A stretch of DNA of 64,000 nucleotides from JAEUJT01 sp044225205 (GTDB lineage: Bacteria > Myxococcota > Myxococcia > Myxococcales > Myxococcaceae), in contig JBGAIY010000001.1 in NCBI GenBank assembly GCA_044225205.1, forward strand, positions 13,963-77,962, given 5' to 3'. Positions 16,557-25,718 of this stretch are shown here, in pieces; positions within the stretch are counted from its first letter, which is position 1; every line of letters begins with the position of its first letter. Under the pieces are notes generated by a model. That model made no database searches. It saw nothing but the letters and a program-made list of their open reading frames with translations, and was not told where the DNA came from. The position numbers were made by a program, and so were the translations under genes.

Positions 16557-18519
16557 ATGTTGACCCTCTGTGGCGTTCTTCTCGCGGCGGCACCCTTCAC
16601 CGCGCAGGTACCGCTCGGGGGCGACTACTGGCAAGGCACCGACGTCGCTCCCGGCGAAGTGTGGGGCATCGCCGACCTCCACGCACACTTCTTCAACCAC
16701 TTGGGCTTTGGGGGGAGGGTGCTGCACGGCAGCCCGTCGGCACCCAACGGCATGCCGCAGGCCCTCGCGTCGTGCAAACGAGATCACGGCGACGACGGCC
16801 GCGGCTTCAGCACGGCGGTGCTCCCCGAGCGCGCTCACCGAACGACAGGGTACCCCAGCTTCGAAGGCTGGCCGCGCTACGACTCGCTCGTGCACCAGCA
16901 GGCGTACGTCGACTGGGTTCGCCGCGCGTGGCAGGGCGGGGTGCGCCTCGTGCAAGTCGACGTGCAAAACACGCCGATGCTGGGTCGGGCCTACGCGTGG
17001 TCGAACCCCTTCTCCGTGAAAGGCGAGCGCACTCCGGTGCCGCTCGACGACGACCAGGCGCTGGAGCTGCAAGTCGGGGCCGCGCGGCTGTTCTTCGACG
17101 GGCCGGCCCACGACTTCGCCGCCATTGCCCGCACTCCAAGCGATTGCGAACTGGTCGCGCGAGGCAGCAGGGGGCCCCGACCCGAAGAAGACCATCGACG
17201 AGGTGCTCGACACCTTGTGGGCCCATGGGGTGCGCCACGTGCTGCCGATTCACCTCACGACCAATGCCTTCGGGCAGCCCGCGGTGTTCGACCCCGTGCT
17301 CAACGCCATGAACTGGGTCGACACCGGTGCCTTCTACGCCACCGGCGAGGCGTTCGATGCCGGCGTTCGGTTCGACCCCGCCCATGTGCCCACCGAACCC
17401 GTCACGACCCTGGTGGGGGTGCTCGCGGGAGTGACCGGCCAGCGCGCGTTTCCTCCCGCCGCGGCGATTTCGGCCAGCAGCGGGCTGACGGCCACGGGTG
17501 AGCGTTTCGTCACCGAGTTGCTCAACCGCGGCTTCATCGTCGACGTGGAACACATGTCTCAACAGGGAGTCGACGAAACCTTGGCGCTGGCCCAAGCCCA
17601 CCAAGTGCCGGTGATGAGCTCGCACACCCATTTTCGCGACCTCTCGTTCGGCACCGCCGTCACCTATTCACCCGACGGGGGCTTCGACGCCCGGCCGCTC
17701 CCGGTGGCCTTCGGCGAAGACCCCGAGCGCTATGGCGTGGCCGACGCGCGAAAAATTCGCTCTGACCGCAGTCGTACCCACGCGCAGCTCAAGGCCATCG
17801 GTGCGTTGGGCGGCATGGTCGGCGTGCAGTTGGTGTCTGGAGGCGTCGGCATCAGTTGGCGCGGCCGAATACCGCTCGACTGTGACGGTTCGTCGAAGGG
17901 CTTTCTGCAATTGCTCGAGTACGCCCAAGAAGTCATGCCCGGTGCCGAGGGCCAGGTGGCCCTCGCGTCAGACGTCGGCGGCTTCGCGACCATGCCCGCG
18001 CCCCGCTTCGGCGTCGACGCGTGCCCGGGGGCCCGAGGCGACCGGGTGCGCCGTGCGGGTGGCCGCATGCGAGCCCAGGCGCTCGCTCAGCGAAATGGGG
18101 TGCACTACCAGACGCCACCGACGTCGCTCGGCCGCTTTCGGTTCGAGCAGCACGCGTCGGGAGACGACGCGCCCTACGACGCCGCCGAAGTGCGGGCGTG
18201 GGCCGAAGTGGCGCCCGACTTGGCGTTGGGTCGCCGCGTCGACAACCGCTTGGTGGCCGAGCGCTGGGCGGCGATGAGCGAAGGGCCGAACCCGGGGCTC
18301 GTGCGCTCGCAGGCCGGTACCCGCGAGTTCGACGTGAACCTCGACGGCATGGCCCACTACGGCATGTTGCCTGATCTGCTCCAAGACTCGGCCAACGTGG
18401 CGCGGGCGTCAGGCCAGCCGCACCTGTTGCACCCGCTCTTTCGCAGCGCCGAATTCTACCTGCGCATGTGGGAGCGCATCGAAGCGCACGCCACGGTCAA
18501 ACGCGGAGCGGCGAAGTAA
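16557..18519 (+). pseudogene. M19-type membrane dipeptidase-like gene, interrupted
   Basis: Two frames together form one zinc-dependent amidohydrolase-fold protein of the peptidase M19 class. Frame one (from ATG 16557) has a signal-like N-terminus, then IADLHAHFFNHLG, the metal HxH. Frame two picks up near 17140 with ANWSREAAGGPDPKKTIDEV, then GVRHVLPIHLTTNAFGQ, IVDVEHMSQQGVDETL and VMSSHTHFRDL, further metal-site regions. The break is near 17125-17165. In homologues 25-30 residues containing the VVLGxEVD strand lie between these points, and here they are missing, so this is an indel with a frame change, either real decay or an assembly error. The C-terminal part runs intact to 18519. Not expected to be active as written. 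Confidence 0.75.
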
Positions 18520-18552
18520 GGACGAGCGCGTCGCGGGCCAGGCGCGTCTGCG

Positions 18553-19932
18553 CTACGGAGCCGGAGGGTTCGTGGGCACCTGATGCAACCCGAGCCGGTA
18601 CCGGTTGACGAAGGTCTTGGCCGTCTTCTGCACGGCCACCTCGAGTCGGCTGAGGCTGGTTTTTGTAAGCGATTTCAAGATGTTGGCGCGCTGCTTCAAG
18701 GCCGGTTGCTCGAGCACGCCCGACAGCACCTGCACGGCTGACGTGCCGAACACCCGGCTGTACTCGGCGACGAAGGCCTTCGTTCGCACGTCTTCGCCCG
18801 ACAAAATGTCCATCGAGGCGCGCCGGGCGGCGCTTCTGCGCCAGTACCGAAACACGCCGGCCTGGAGTGCCTGCGAGCCGGCGTCAGAACCGCGAAACAC
18901 TTCGTACAGCGCGTCGGTGAAGACCTCGCGCATGCGCACGAAGTCGTACCGGCGGCGCTGGTATTCGTTGAGGGCTTCGTCTGACGTGCCGCGCGCGCCG
19001 ACGGTTTCGGCCAAGGTGAGAACGTCATTCATGCCGTTCGTCATGCCCGACGCGGTCAGCGGGTGGGCACAGCCACCGGCGTCGCCAATCATCACCACTC
19101 CGGGAGCCGCGCACGCACGCGTCAGCATCGAATGGTTGGCGCACCCTTCGAACGGCCGCTCGGTGACCGCCTTGACCATCGCGTCGCGCAGGGGGTTGGG
19201 GACGTGCGGGGCGTAGCTTTGGGTGATGTACGAAATGAGGGCCTGCTTGCCCTTCGCGGCGCCGAGCGGCACGTCGACGCAGAAACGAACTTTGCCGTGC
19301 CCGTAGGGGTACGCGAGAATCGGGCCGGGGCCGCCCAGAAACACATGCCCTCGCATGCCCCAGGGCAGGTCGGTGCCTTCGACCCCAAAGGCGACCGTGT
19401 ACGAGAGCAACGTGATGTCGGGTTCGAGACCCAGCCGCGCGCGCAACCGCGAATTGCGCCCATCGGCGAGCACCACCAAGTCGGCCCGGTGCGAGGCCCC
19501 GCCGGCGGTGGTGACGCCGGTGATGCGCTCTCCTTCGCGGGTGAAGTCGCTCACGGCTTGACCGGTGACGATTTTGACGTTGTGGCGGGCGCCGACTTCT
19601 CGGCGCAGCGTCATGACCATGAGCGGGTGGTCGATGCCGAGGCCTGGGCCCGCGCCTTCACGGTACGGCAAGAGCACCGCCTCGCCCGTCGCTCCGGGAG
19701 AGGCCGCGAAGCCGCTGACTTCGACCCCGCCCGCTTCGAAGAGCGCGTCGCTCAAGCCGAGTTGGTTGAGCGCCCGCACGCCACGCGGGTGAATGAGCTC
19801 GCCCCGAAAGAGCGGGTCGTGCGTCTGGGCGCGTTCGAGCACCAACACCCGCGCGCCTTGCCCAGACAACGCCGCCGCCGCCGCCAAACCTGAAAAGCCA
19901 CCACCGACGATGACGACGTCGCTGCCAATCAT
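18553..19932 (-). CDS. Squalene epoxidase-like FAD monooxygenase
   Basis: 459 residues. FAD motif VVIVGGGFSGLAAAAALSG at the N-terminus, a central DG motif (VVLADGRNSRLRARLG), and the GD motif IGDAGGCAHPLTASGMTNGM, which matches the HPLTGxGM stretch of squalene monooxygenases better than other FAD hydroxylases. Squalene epoxidase forms 2,3-oxidosqualene with O2, FAD and NADPH. The assignment is supported by the divergent squalene synthase gene 125 bases away and the oxidosqualene cyclase 3 kb downstream. The C-terminal ~60 residues are basic and amphipathic, perhaps a membrane-binding tail. A generic geranylgeranyl-reductase-type enzyme is the main alternative. Confidence 0.8.
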   Translation of the reverse strand: MIGSDVVIVGGGFSGLAAAAALSGQGARVLVLERAQTHDPLFRGELIHPRGVRALNQLGLSDALFEAGGVEVSGFAASPGATGEAVLLPYREGAGPGLGIDHPLMVMTLRREVGARHNVKIVTGQAVSDFTREGERITGVTTAGGASHRADLVVLADGRNSRLRARLGLEPDITLLSYTVAFGVEGTDLPWGMRGHVFLGGPGPILAYPYGHGKVRFCVDVPLGAAKGKQALISYITQSYAPHVPNPLRDAMVKAVTERPFEGCANHSMLTRACAAPGVVMIGDAGGCAHPLTASGMTNGMNDVLTLAETVGARGTSDEALNEYQRRRYDFVRMREVFTDALYEVFRGSDAGSQALQAGVFRYWRRSAARRASMDILSGEDVRTKAFVAEYSRVFGTSAVQVLSGVLEQPALKQRANILKSLTKTSLSRLEVAVQKTAKTFVNRYRLGLHQVPTNPPAP

Positions 19933-20057
19933 GGGGCGCAGCTATCACCCGTCTTTCGGTCGCTTTCAACTAAACCGAACACGATTTTCTAACGTTTGTC
20001 AGAAGCGTTCGACGTGGGGTTTGAAGGCGGGCAAATCACGGTGTACGCGCAGGTTCC

Positions 20058-20975
20058 ATGGCCGACCTCGACGACTTGCTGCAGAAGACGAGCCGCACGT
20101 TTGCACTGGCGATACCGCTGTTGCCGGAGCCAACCCGCAAAGCGGTGTCGGTGGCCTATTTGCTCTTTCGCATCGCCGACACGTTCGAAGACGCGACGGC
20201 GTGGCCGCGCTCGAAGCGCATCGCCGCGCTCGAAGCCTTCATTGCGTTGGTGAAGCGCCCCGACGCGTCGAGAGCGGCCGGGCCGTTGGTGTCGCAGTGG
20301 CTCGAGGCTCCCCCGGTCGAGCACGCGGGGTACCTCGAATTGCTCGAAAAAACGGCCGAGGTCTTGGCCGAGTTGCAGAGCATGCCGCCCGCGCTTCAAC
20401 AGATTTTGGTGAAACACTCGGTGCGCACGAGCGAGGGCATGGCCGCGGTCGTGGCGCGGGCCGACGAGCGGGGCAACTTGAAGCTCGGTTCGCTCAAAGA
20501 CCTGACCGACTACTGCTACCTCGTCGCCGGCATCGTCGGAGAGCTGTTGACCGAGGTCTTCGTGCACGACACCCCGTCGCTCCAGGCGGTCGCCTCGTCG
20601 CTCAACGGTCGCATGGTGGCGTTCGGTGAGGGGCTCCAGCTCGTCAACATTCTCAAAGACACTGGAGACGACGCGCGTGACGGCCGGGTTTACTTGCCGC
20701 CCGACGTGACCCGGGCCCAGGTCTTGGCGCTGGCACGGGCCGACCTCGACCAGGCGAATGCGTATGTGCAAGCGCTCCAGCAGGGCGGCGCGCCGAAGGG
20801 CTACCTCGGTTTCACCGGCATTTCGCTGATGCTGGCCTACGCGACCTTGAATCGGCTCGAGCAGCACGGCGCGGGGGCCAAAGTCTCGCGCGACGAAGTG
20901 GGGCGCTTGTTCGGTGAATTGCAGTCGGCCCTCGAGTCGAACGTGCGACTCGACCTGCAGAACTCAGTTCGCTGA
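20058..20975 (+). CDS. Squalene synthase (squalene/phytoene synthase family)
   Basis: 305 residues, condensing two farnesyl diphosphates to squalene. First Asp-rich motif in YLLFRIADTFEDA (residues about 35-47), second in QLVNILKDTGDDARDGRVYL; KLGSLKDLTDYCYLVAG is the conserved helix before it. The family also includes phytoene synthases; squalene is preferred here because the gene is divergent from the epoxidase and near the sterol cyclase. Its 3' end overlaps the convergent gene 20964-21548 by 12 bases. Confidence 0.85.
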   Translation: MADLDDLLQKTSRTFALAIPLLPEPTRKAVSVAYLLFRIADTFEDATAWPRSKRIAALEAFIALVKRPDASRAAGPLVSQWLEAPPVEHAGYLELLEKTAEVLAELQSMPPALQQILVKHSVRTSEGMAAVVARADERGNLKLGSLKDLTDYCYLVAGIVGELLTEVFVHDTPSLQAVASSLNGRMVAFGEGLQLVNILKDTGDDARDGRVYLPPDVTRAQVLALARADLDQANAYVQALQQGGAPKGYLGFTGISLMLAYATLNRLEQHGAGAKVSRDEVGRLFGELQSALESNVRLDLQNSVR

Positions 20976-21548
20976 GGGTTCGGGGGCCGGCAAGTAAAAG
21001 AGCAGCGCCACGACCAGACCCGCCACCACCACCCACGCGGCGGTCACGCCACTGGCCCCCGAAACGGCGTTCATCAGCACTCCGAAGGCGAGGCGCACCA
21101 TGGCCCAGACTCGAACGCGTGCGACGCCGCGCACGGTGGGGTCGGGCTCGTGCAAGCGCCGCCAAATGAAGAAGTCGATGGCGGCGCCAATGAACGCGGC
21201 CGGAGCGAACTCGCCCTGTACCAACGTCAGCAGCACCATGCCGCTGCTGAGCACCAAGCCGGCGTTCGCGCCCCGGCGGTAGCTCGCCGCGACGGAGGGT
21301 CGAAGGGCCACGTCGGCAGGCGGCGCCGTCGTGGGCGCCGCTGGTCTGAGGGCCTTCAGCACGCCGCTCGCTTTTTCCAAGTCGGCTTCCTCGACGTCGA
21401 TGACGAATTCATTGAGCGCCGACCCGCCGATGCCCGAGAGCGCCTGTGACCGAACCGAGTCGACCGCGACGATGCCGGCGTCGTTGAGCGCGGTCATTAC
21501 GTGTTCGGCTTCAACCACGTCGTCAAAGACGGCCAGCCGGGTGCGCAC
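20964..21548 (-). CDS. DUF2007-like domain fused to a membrane domain
   Basis: 194 residues from a GTG start. The N-terminal ~70 residues (VFDDVVEAEHVMTALNDAGI, then EFVIDVEEADLEKASGVL) have the ferredoxin-like pattern of DUF2007 putative signal-transducing proteins. The C-terminal 100 residues contain three or four hydrophobic segments. It converges on squalene synthase with overlapping 3' ends. No specific function can be assigned. Confidence 0.65.
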   Translation of the reverse strand: MRTRLAVFDDVVEAEHVMTALNDAGIVAVDSVRSQALSGIGGSALNEFVIDVEEADLEKASGVLKALRPAAPTTAPPADVALRPSVAASYRRGANAGLVLSSGMVLLTLVQGEFAPAAFIGAAIDFFIWRRLHEPDPTVRGVARVRVWAMVRLAFGVLMNAVSGASGVTAAWVVVAGLVVALLFYLPAPEPSAN

Positions 21549-21603
21549 GGGTCTGCGCGTAGCAAGGGTCGACCGAAGCGGTCAACGGCGGTAGACAAGC
21601 CCC

Positions 21604-22533
21604 ATGACTCGTTGGACCCTCGCCGACGCGCCTGATCAGACAGGCAAAATCGCCATCATCACCGGGGCCAATTCGGGCATCGGCTTTTCGGCGGCGAAGA
21701 TGTTGGCCGCGAAAAACGCGACCGTGGTGCTCGCGTGTCGCAACGCCGGCAAGGGCGAAGACGCCGCCCGGGCGATTCGGCTCGAGCTGCCGTCGGCCGA
21801 CGCCCGGGTGATGCCGCTCGACTTGAGCTCGCTGGCCTCGGTGCGCTCCTTCGCGACGCAGGTGCTCGAGCGGTTTGCCCAGGTCGACCTGCTCATCAAC
21901 AACGCCGGGGTCATGGCGCTGCCATTCGGCAAGACGGTCGACGGGTTCGAAACGCAATTCGGTACGAATCACTTGGGTCACTTTGCGCTCACGGCCCAGC
22001 TGTGGCCAGCGGTCGACCGTGCGCCGCAGGGGCGGGTGGTGGTGGTGGCGAGCACCGCTCACCGTTGGGGCACCGTTCGGTTCGACAACCTCAACGGTGA
22101 AAAGTCGTATCGCAAGTGGTTGGCCTACGGTCAGTCGAAGCTGGCCAACCTGCTGTTTGCGTTCGAACTCGAACGGCGGCTTCGAGCCGCGAAGCGTCGT
22201 GCCATCGCGCTCGCCTGTCACCCCGGGTACGCCCGCACGAACTTGATGCTCGAGGGCCCGAGGCTCGAGAAGTCGTGGCTGGGCACCGCGGTCATGAAGC
22301 TGGGAGAGCGAACGTTGGCCCAGTCGCCTGATCAGGGCGCGTGGCCCACGCTTTACGCCGCCACGCACCCCGACGTCGAAGGCGGCCAATACATTGGGCC
22401 GGGCGGGCCGTTTCAGCTGCGCGGCACGCCCACCGTGGTCGCCTCGAGCGCGGCTTCGCGTGACCCCGAAGTCGCCGCGCGGTTGTGGGCGGTGTCTGAG
22501 CAGCTCACCGGCACGTCGTTTCAGCTCGCATGA
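21604..22533 (+). CDS. Short-chain dehydrogenase, retinol dehydrogenase-like
   Basis: 309 residues. Cofactor motif ITGANSGIGFSAAKMLAAKN, then ACRNAGKGEDAARAIR, with an Arg pointing to NADP(H); NNAGVMA; catalytic Ser in VVVASTAHRWG and Tyr-x3-Lys in WLAYGQSKLANLLF. This is the classical RDH11/WWOX-like layout. Position inside the squalene-sterol region makes an alcohol/ketone step on a sterol possible, but this is inference from location only; no substrate-specific residue is known to me. Confidence 0.88.
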   Translation: MTRWTLADAPDQTGKIAIITGANSGIGFSAAKMLAAKNATVVLACRNAGKGEDAARAIRLELPSADARVMPLDLSSLASVRSFATQVLERFAQVDLLINNAGVMALPFGKTVDGFETQFGTNHLGHFALTAQLWPAVDRAPQGRVVVVASTAHRWGTVRFDNLNGEKSYRKWLAYGQSKLANLLFAFELERRLRAAKRRAIALACHPGYARTNLMLEGPRLEKSWLGTAVMKLGERTLAQSPDQGAWPTLYAATHPDVEGGQYIGPGGPFQLRGTPTVVASSAASRDPEVAARLWAVSEQLTGTSFQLA

Positions 22534-23024
22534 GCGCTTCGGTTGATCGCCGAGCTGTACGAATTGCAGGCCCTCCTTCACCCAGTTCGAGGCCTCGCTC
22601 GCGACCACGCCGCTGGCCTCGACCGGAGAGACCCTTGAAGAGCGATTTCGGCTCGAGACCCGGGAGGTGCTCAGCACGTTTCTTCACCGGTTGGTCACGG
22701 GCTCCTCTGGCTGAGCGACTGGAACTTGGGCCCGTTCACCAATGGCGCAAGCTGGCCACGCACCGACAAGAGCAGCTGACCCAACTGGTGCTCTTTCACG
22801 GGCGCGCCGCCTGTTTCCCCAAACTCAAAGAGACGGTGGCCCAGCCCACTGGGCAAAACCCGACCGCGCCAAGGCCCGCTTCGGCGAGCTGTACCGAGCA
22901 GCCATCGAGCCGCATTGGTCGGCCGAGAAACACTCGGTTGATCAGCTCAAACAAATTCGCCGCACTTTCGAACAGGTCGGCCGCCGTGGCCTTGGTCAGC
23001 AGCTCGGCGAAATCGACGCGCGGC
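22534..23024. other. Gap with fragmentary, possibly decayed coding sequence
   Basis: About 490 bases between the SDR and the cyclase. Short protein-like runs appear in different frames: on the plus strand FTQFEASLATTPLASTGETL then GWLSDWNLGPFTNGASW, and later HSVDQLKQIRRTFEQVG; on the minus strand VDFAELLTKATAADLFESAA. None has a convincing start or extends beyond about 80 codons. The pattern fits a gene broken by frameshifts, but I cannot name it. Confidence 0.35.
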
Positions 23025-25055
23025 TCAGCCGTGAGCCTGCTCGTTGAACAACGCCCGGTACTTCGCGAGCGCCCAGACGGGAAAGTAGTGTCGGTAGTTG
23101 TCGTAGTTGATGAGGCAGGTGCGGTTGAACACGCCGACCAACGGCTCGCGCGCCCAGCTCCCGTCGGCCTCTTGTCGGCCGCACAAGAAAGCCGCCGCTC
23201 GGTGCAACGCTTCGTGGTTGGGTTCTTGCGCCCGCACCAGTGCCAGCAACGCCCACGACGTCTGGGCGACGTGCCCGCGCTCGCCTTCGACCCATTCGCG
23301 CTCGCGGCAGGTGTTGCCGTGTTCTGACCAGCTGCCGTCGGCCCGCTGCTTCTTCAGCAAGAACTGGCACGCCCGGCGAATGGCCGCGTCGTGCACAGAC
23401 ACCCCGGCGGCCAACAAGCCGGTGACCCCGAACCACGTGCCGTAGGTGAAGCACACCGCCCAACACCCTTCGAAGCTGCCGTCGGGCCGCTGCGCCGAAC
23501 GCAAGAACGCCACGCCTCGGGCAATGGCCTCGTCGAGCTCGAATTCACCGCCGAAGCGACGCTTGGCCGCGACCAGCGCCTGAAGGCAGGCGCTCGTGCA
23601 TTCGACGTACGAATAGTCGACCATGATGTCGCCGAACACTTGCGAGGGGTTGAACTGCTCCATCCACGCTCCGGCGCGTTGCTTTTCGTAGGTGGCCCAG
23701 CCGCCGTCTTCGTTTTGCCAAGACAGAATGAGCCGCACCGAGTCGCGCAAGAGCGACAACGGTATTTCTTCATTGTGTGAATACCGCCCCTCGAGGGCGA
23801 GCGCGCACTTGAAGCCTTCAGACGTGCAGTCGGTAATGGGCCAGCCGTGGGCGCGGTTCGAAAACGGCCAGCCGCCCTTCGACGCGTGCCGGTAGTGGGC
23901 TTCGGCGTCGGGCACGTCTTCGAGAATTTGGTTGTCGCGCAGGTAGCCGTAGGCCTTGTGCAGCACGCGCTCGTCGTGCCACGCGGCGGGCGTGGCCAGA
24001 ATGGCTTGCACCGCGAAGGCGGTGTCCCACAGCTCGCTGTTGTTGTAGCCCTGCATTTTGAGCCCGTCGTGACCGAGCCACAGGTACGGTTCGAGCGCGG
24101 CGAAGCCCCGCTCGAATTCGGCCCGGCCCTCGGCGCCCCGAAAGTGGTGCACGAAGGTGTTGAGCACCGCGTTGACCGGCCCAATGTCAATGTCGTTGGT
24201 CACGCGGTCTTCGTATTGAATGTGCTTGAGGCATTCGGCCAGCGCGCGCTTTCGCAGCGGCTTGAAGGGCAGCCTTTCGTACGTGTTTTCAGCGAGGTAG
24301 GTGGCTTTGAGCCCGGGCGTCGTGGGCCGGTAGTCGTCGGCTTTCGAGACCGTGTCGCGGTGCTGTTCCCACGCGATTGACGACCAGCGGCCGTCGTACA
24401 GCTCGTCGCGCAGCGCGCGCTGCAACGGGTCGCCGCTCGGCATGGTCGAACGCATGCCGTACAGCCAGGCCATGGGCAGGTACACTTGCCGCGCGTGGCA
24501 CCACAGCCGCCTGGGGTGCATCGGCGCGTCTTTGGGCAAGAGCCAAAATTCGGGTTGCAGCGGGTGAATGCCGCGCCAGTCGTACAGGCCGAGCAAGCAC
24601 AAGGTGAACTTGCCCCACGACGCGGCCCCCAGCGGAGAGCCGTGGTCGCGAAGCCACCCGCGCATGCGCACCATTCGTTCGTCTTCGGGGCCGAGCCCCA
24701 GCACCCGCATCGACACGTACGACAGCGCGGTGGTGAACATGCTGCCCGACGTCGCTTCGGCGTGGAGCCCGATGCTGCCGTCGGCGCGCTGCACGTTCGT
24801 AAAGTAGGTGAGCAGCTGCTCGCGCCGGTCTGACTGCGGCACGCGGCCGGTCGCCCACGTCAGCGCCACGTACATGGGCAACAAGAACATGGGCCCGCCA
24901 TAGTCACCGGGCCAGCTGCCGCGGTCGGCCTGCAGCTGCTTCAAGTTGTCGAGCCCCAAGCGCAGCGTCTTGTCGACCGACACGACGCCGGTTTCAGGCC
25001 CGGGCAAGGGCAGGGGAGCCACCACTTTCGACGGAATCACCGGGGTCGGGTTCAT
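23025..25055 (-). CDS. Oxidosqualene cyclase, cycloartenol-synthase type
   Basis: 676 residues from ATG 25055; a longer TTG reading is unlikely. Cyclises 2,3-oxidosqualene to a tetracyclic sterol. The catalytic acid lies in TDCTSEG (Asp409), the oxidosqualene form rather than the DxDD of squalene-hopene cyclases, with its Cys partner in VECTSACLQAL. QW motifs recur, and GVFNRTCLINYDNYRHYFPV near the C-terminus matches eukaryotic enzymes. Residues that separate cycloartenol from lanosterol synthases are the plant-type set: Tyr337 (KMQGYNNS), His403 and Ile407 (AHGWPITD), equivalent to Tyr410, His477 and Ile481 of Arabidopsis CAS1. I therefore predict cycloartenol, a product known from the myxobacterium Stigmatella aurantiaca. 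No QW motif, frame or catalytic residue is lost. Confidence 0.92.
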   Translation of the reverse strand: MNPTPVIPSKVVAPLPLPGPETGVVSVDKTLRLGLDNLKQLQADRGSWPGDYGGPMFLLPMYVALTWATGRVPQSDRREQLLTYFTNVQRADGSIGLHAEATSGSMFTTALSYVSMRVLGLGPEDERMVRMRGWLRDHGSPLGAASWGKFTLCLLGLYDWRGIHPLQPEFWLLPKDAPMHPRRLWCHARQVYLPMAWLYGMRSTMPSGDPLQRALRDELYDGRWSSIAWEQHRDTVSKADDYRPTTPGLKATYLAENTYERLPFKPLRKRALAECLKHIQYEDRVTNDIDIGPVNAVLNTFVHHFRGAEGRAEFERGFAALEPYLWLGHDGLKMQGYNNSELWDTAFAVQAILATPAAWHDERVLHKAYGYLRDNQILEDVPDAEAHYRHASKGGWPFSNRAHGWPITDCTSEGFKCALALEGRYSHNEEIPLSLLRDSVRLILSWQNEDGGWATYEKQRAGAWMEQFNPSQVFGDIMVDYSYVECTSACLQALVAAKRRFGGEFELDEAIARGVAFLRSAQRPDGSFEGCWAVCFTYGTWFGVTGLLAAGVSVHDAAIRRACQFLLKKQRADGSWSEHGNTCREREWVEGERGHVAQTSWALLALVRAQEPNHEALHRAAAFLCGRQEADGSWAREPLVGVFNRTCLINYDNYRHYFPVWALAKYRALFNEQAHG

Positions 25056-25131
25056 GCGGCGAAGAGGCCTAGCCCAACCCAAGGCCGGGGGCTACCCACC
25101 GGCCGGTACGAGCGTCAGTCGGCGAAGTTCG

Positions 25132-25716
25132 TCACGGCCGCCGCACCACGCAAAACCCCTCGGCTTTGAGCTGCCGGCCCGCTCCAGGTTGATCAACCCA
25201 CTCGCCCCAGGCCCGCACCGTGTAGCGCTCGGCGACGCGCGCAATGGCGCCCAAGCTGCAATCGGTCGCCCCACGGCCCAGGTCGGCGAGCTCGATGCGT
25301 CGACCGTCGACCTCGATGCTCCAAGCGAAGCCGCACCCGTTGCAGCACGGTGCTTCTTCGTACTTCGCTCGGCTCTCTCGGTACGGGCGCGAGGGCGCTC
25401 CGGGAGCCAGTGAAAAGTCGTGCGTGACGCCCCCGTTCGAAACGCTGAGGGCGGGGTCGACGTTCACGCCCCGCATGCACAACAGCTGCGTGCACGCGGC
25501 GCTGCCCGGTCGAAGTGGGCCCTCGGCTGTGACCGGCGCCGAAAAGACGACGCCGTCGCACGAAGGCACCCCGTCGAGCCACGTCTCCACGGCGTGGGCT
25601 TGCCGCTCGATGAGGGCTCGGTCGGTTGAATTCAACATCGCGTGCTCGTCGGGTGGAGCCGGTTGATGAGCCGCACACGCCGCCGACAGCAATGGCACGA
25701 GCCCCCAAGCTCGCAT
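25132..25716 (-). CDS. Secreted or lipoprotein, 194 residues, unknown
   Basis: Starts at ATG 25716 two bases after the preceding gene's stop. The N-terminus MRAWGLVPLLSAACAAHQ is a signal peptide with a weak lipobox. The mature protein has six Cys, including a CCNGCGF cluster and ACTQLLCMRG, and ends CVVRRP. No family recognised. Probably exported with its cotranscribed Cys-rich neighbour. Confidence 0.65.
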   Translation of the reverse strand: MRAWGLVPLLSAACAAHQPAPPDEHAMLNSTDRALIERQAHAVETWLDGVPSCDGVVFSAPVTAEGPLRPGSAACTQLLCMRGVNVDPALSVSNGGVTHDFSLAPGAPSRPYRESRAKYEEAPCCNGCGFAWSIEVDGRRIELADLGRGATDCSLGAIARVAERYTVRAWGEWVDQPGAGRQLKAEGFCVVRRP

Positions 25717-25718
25717 GG

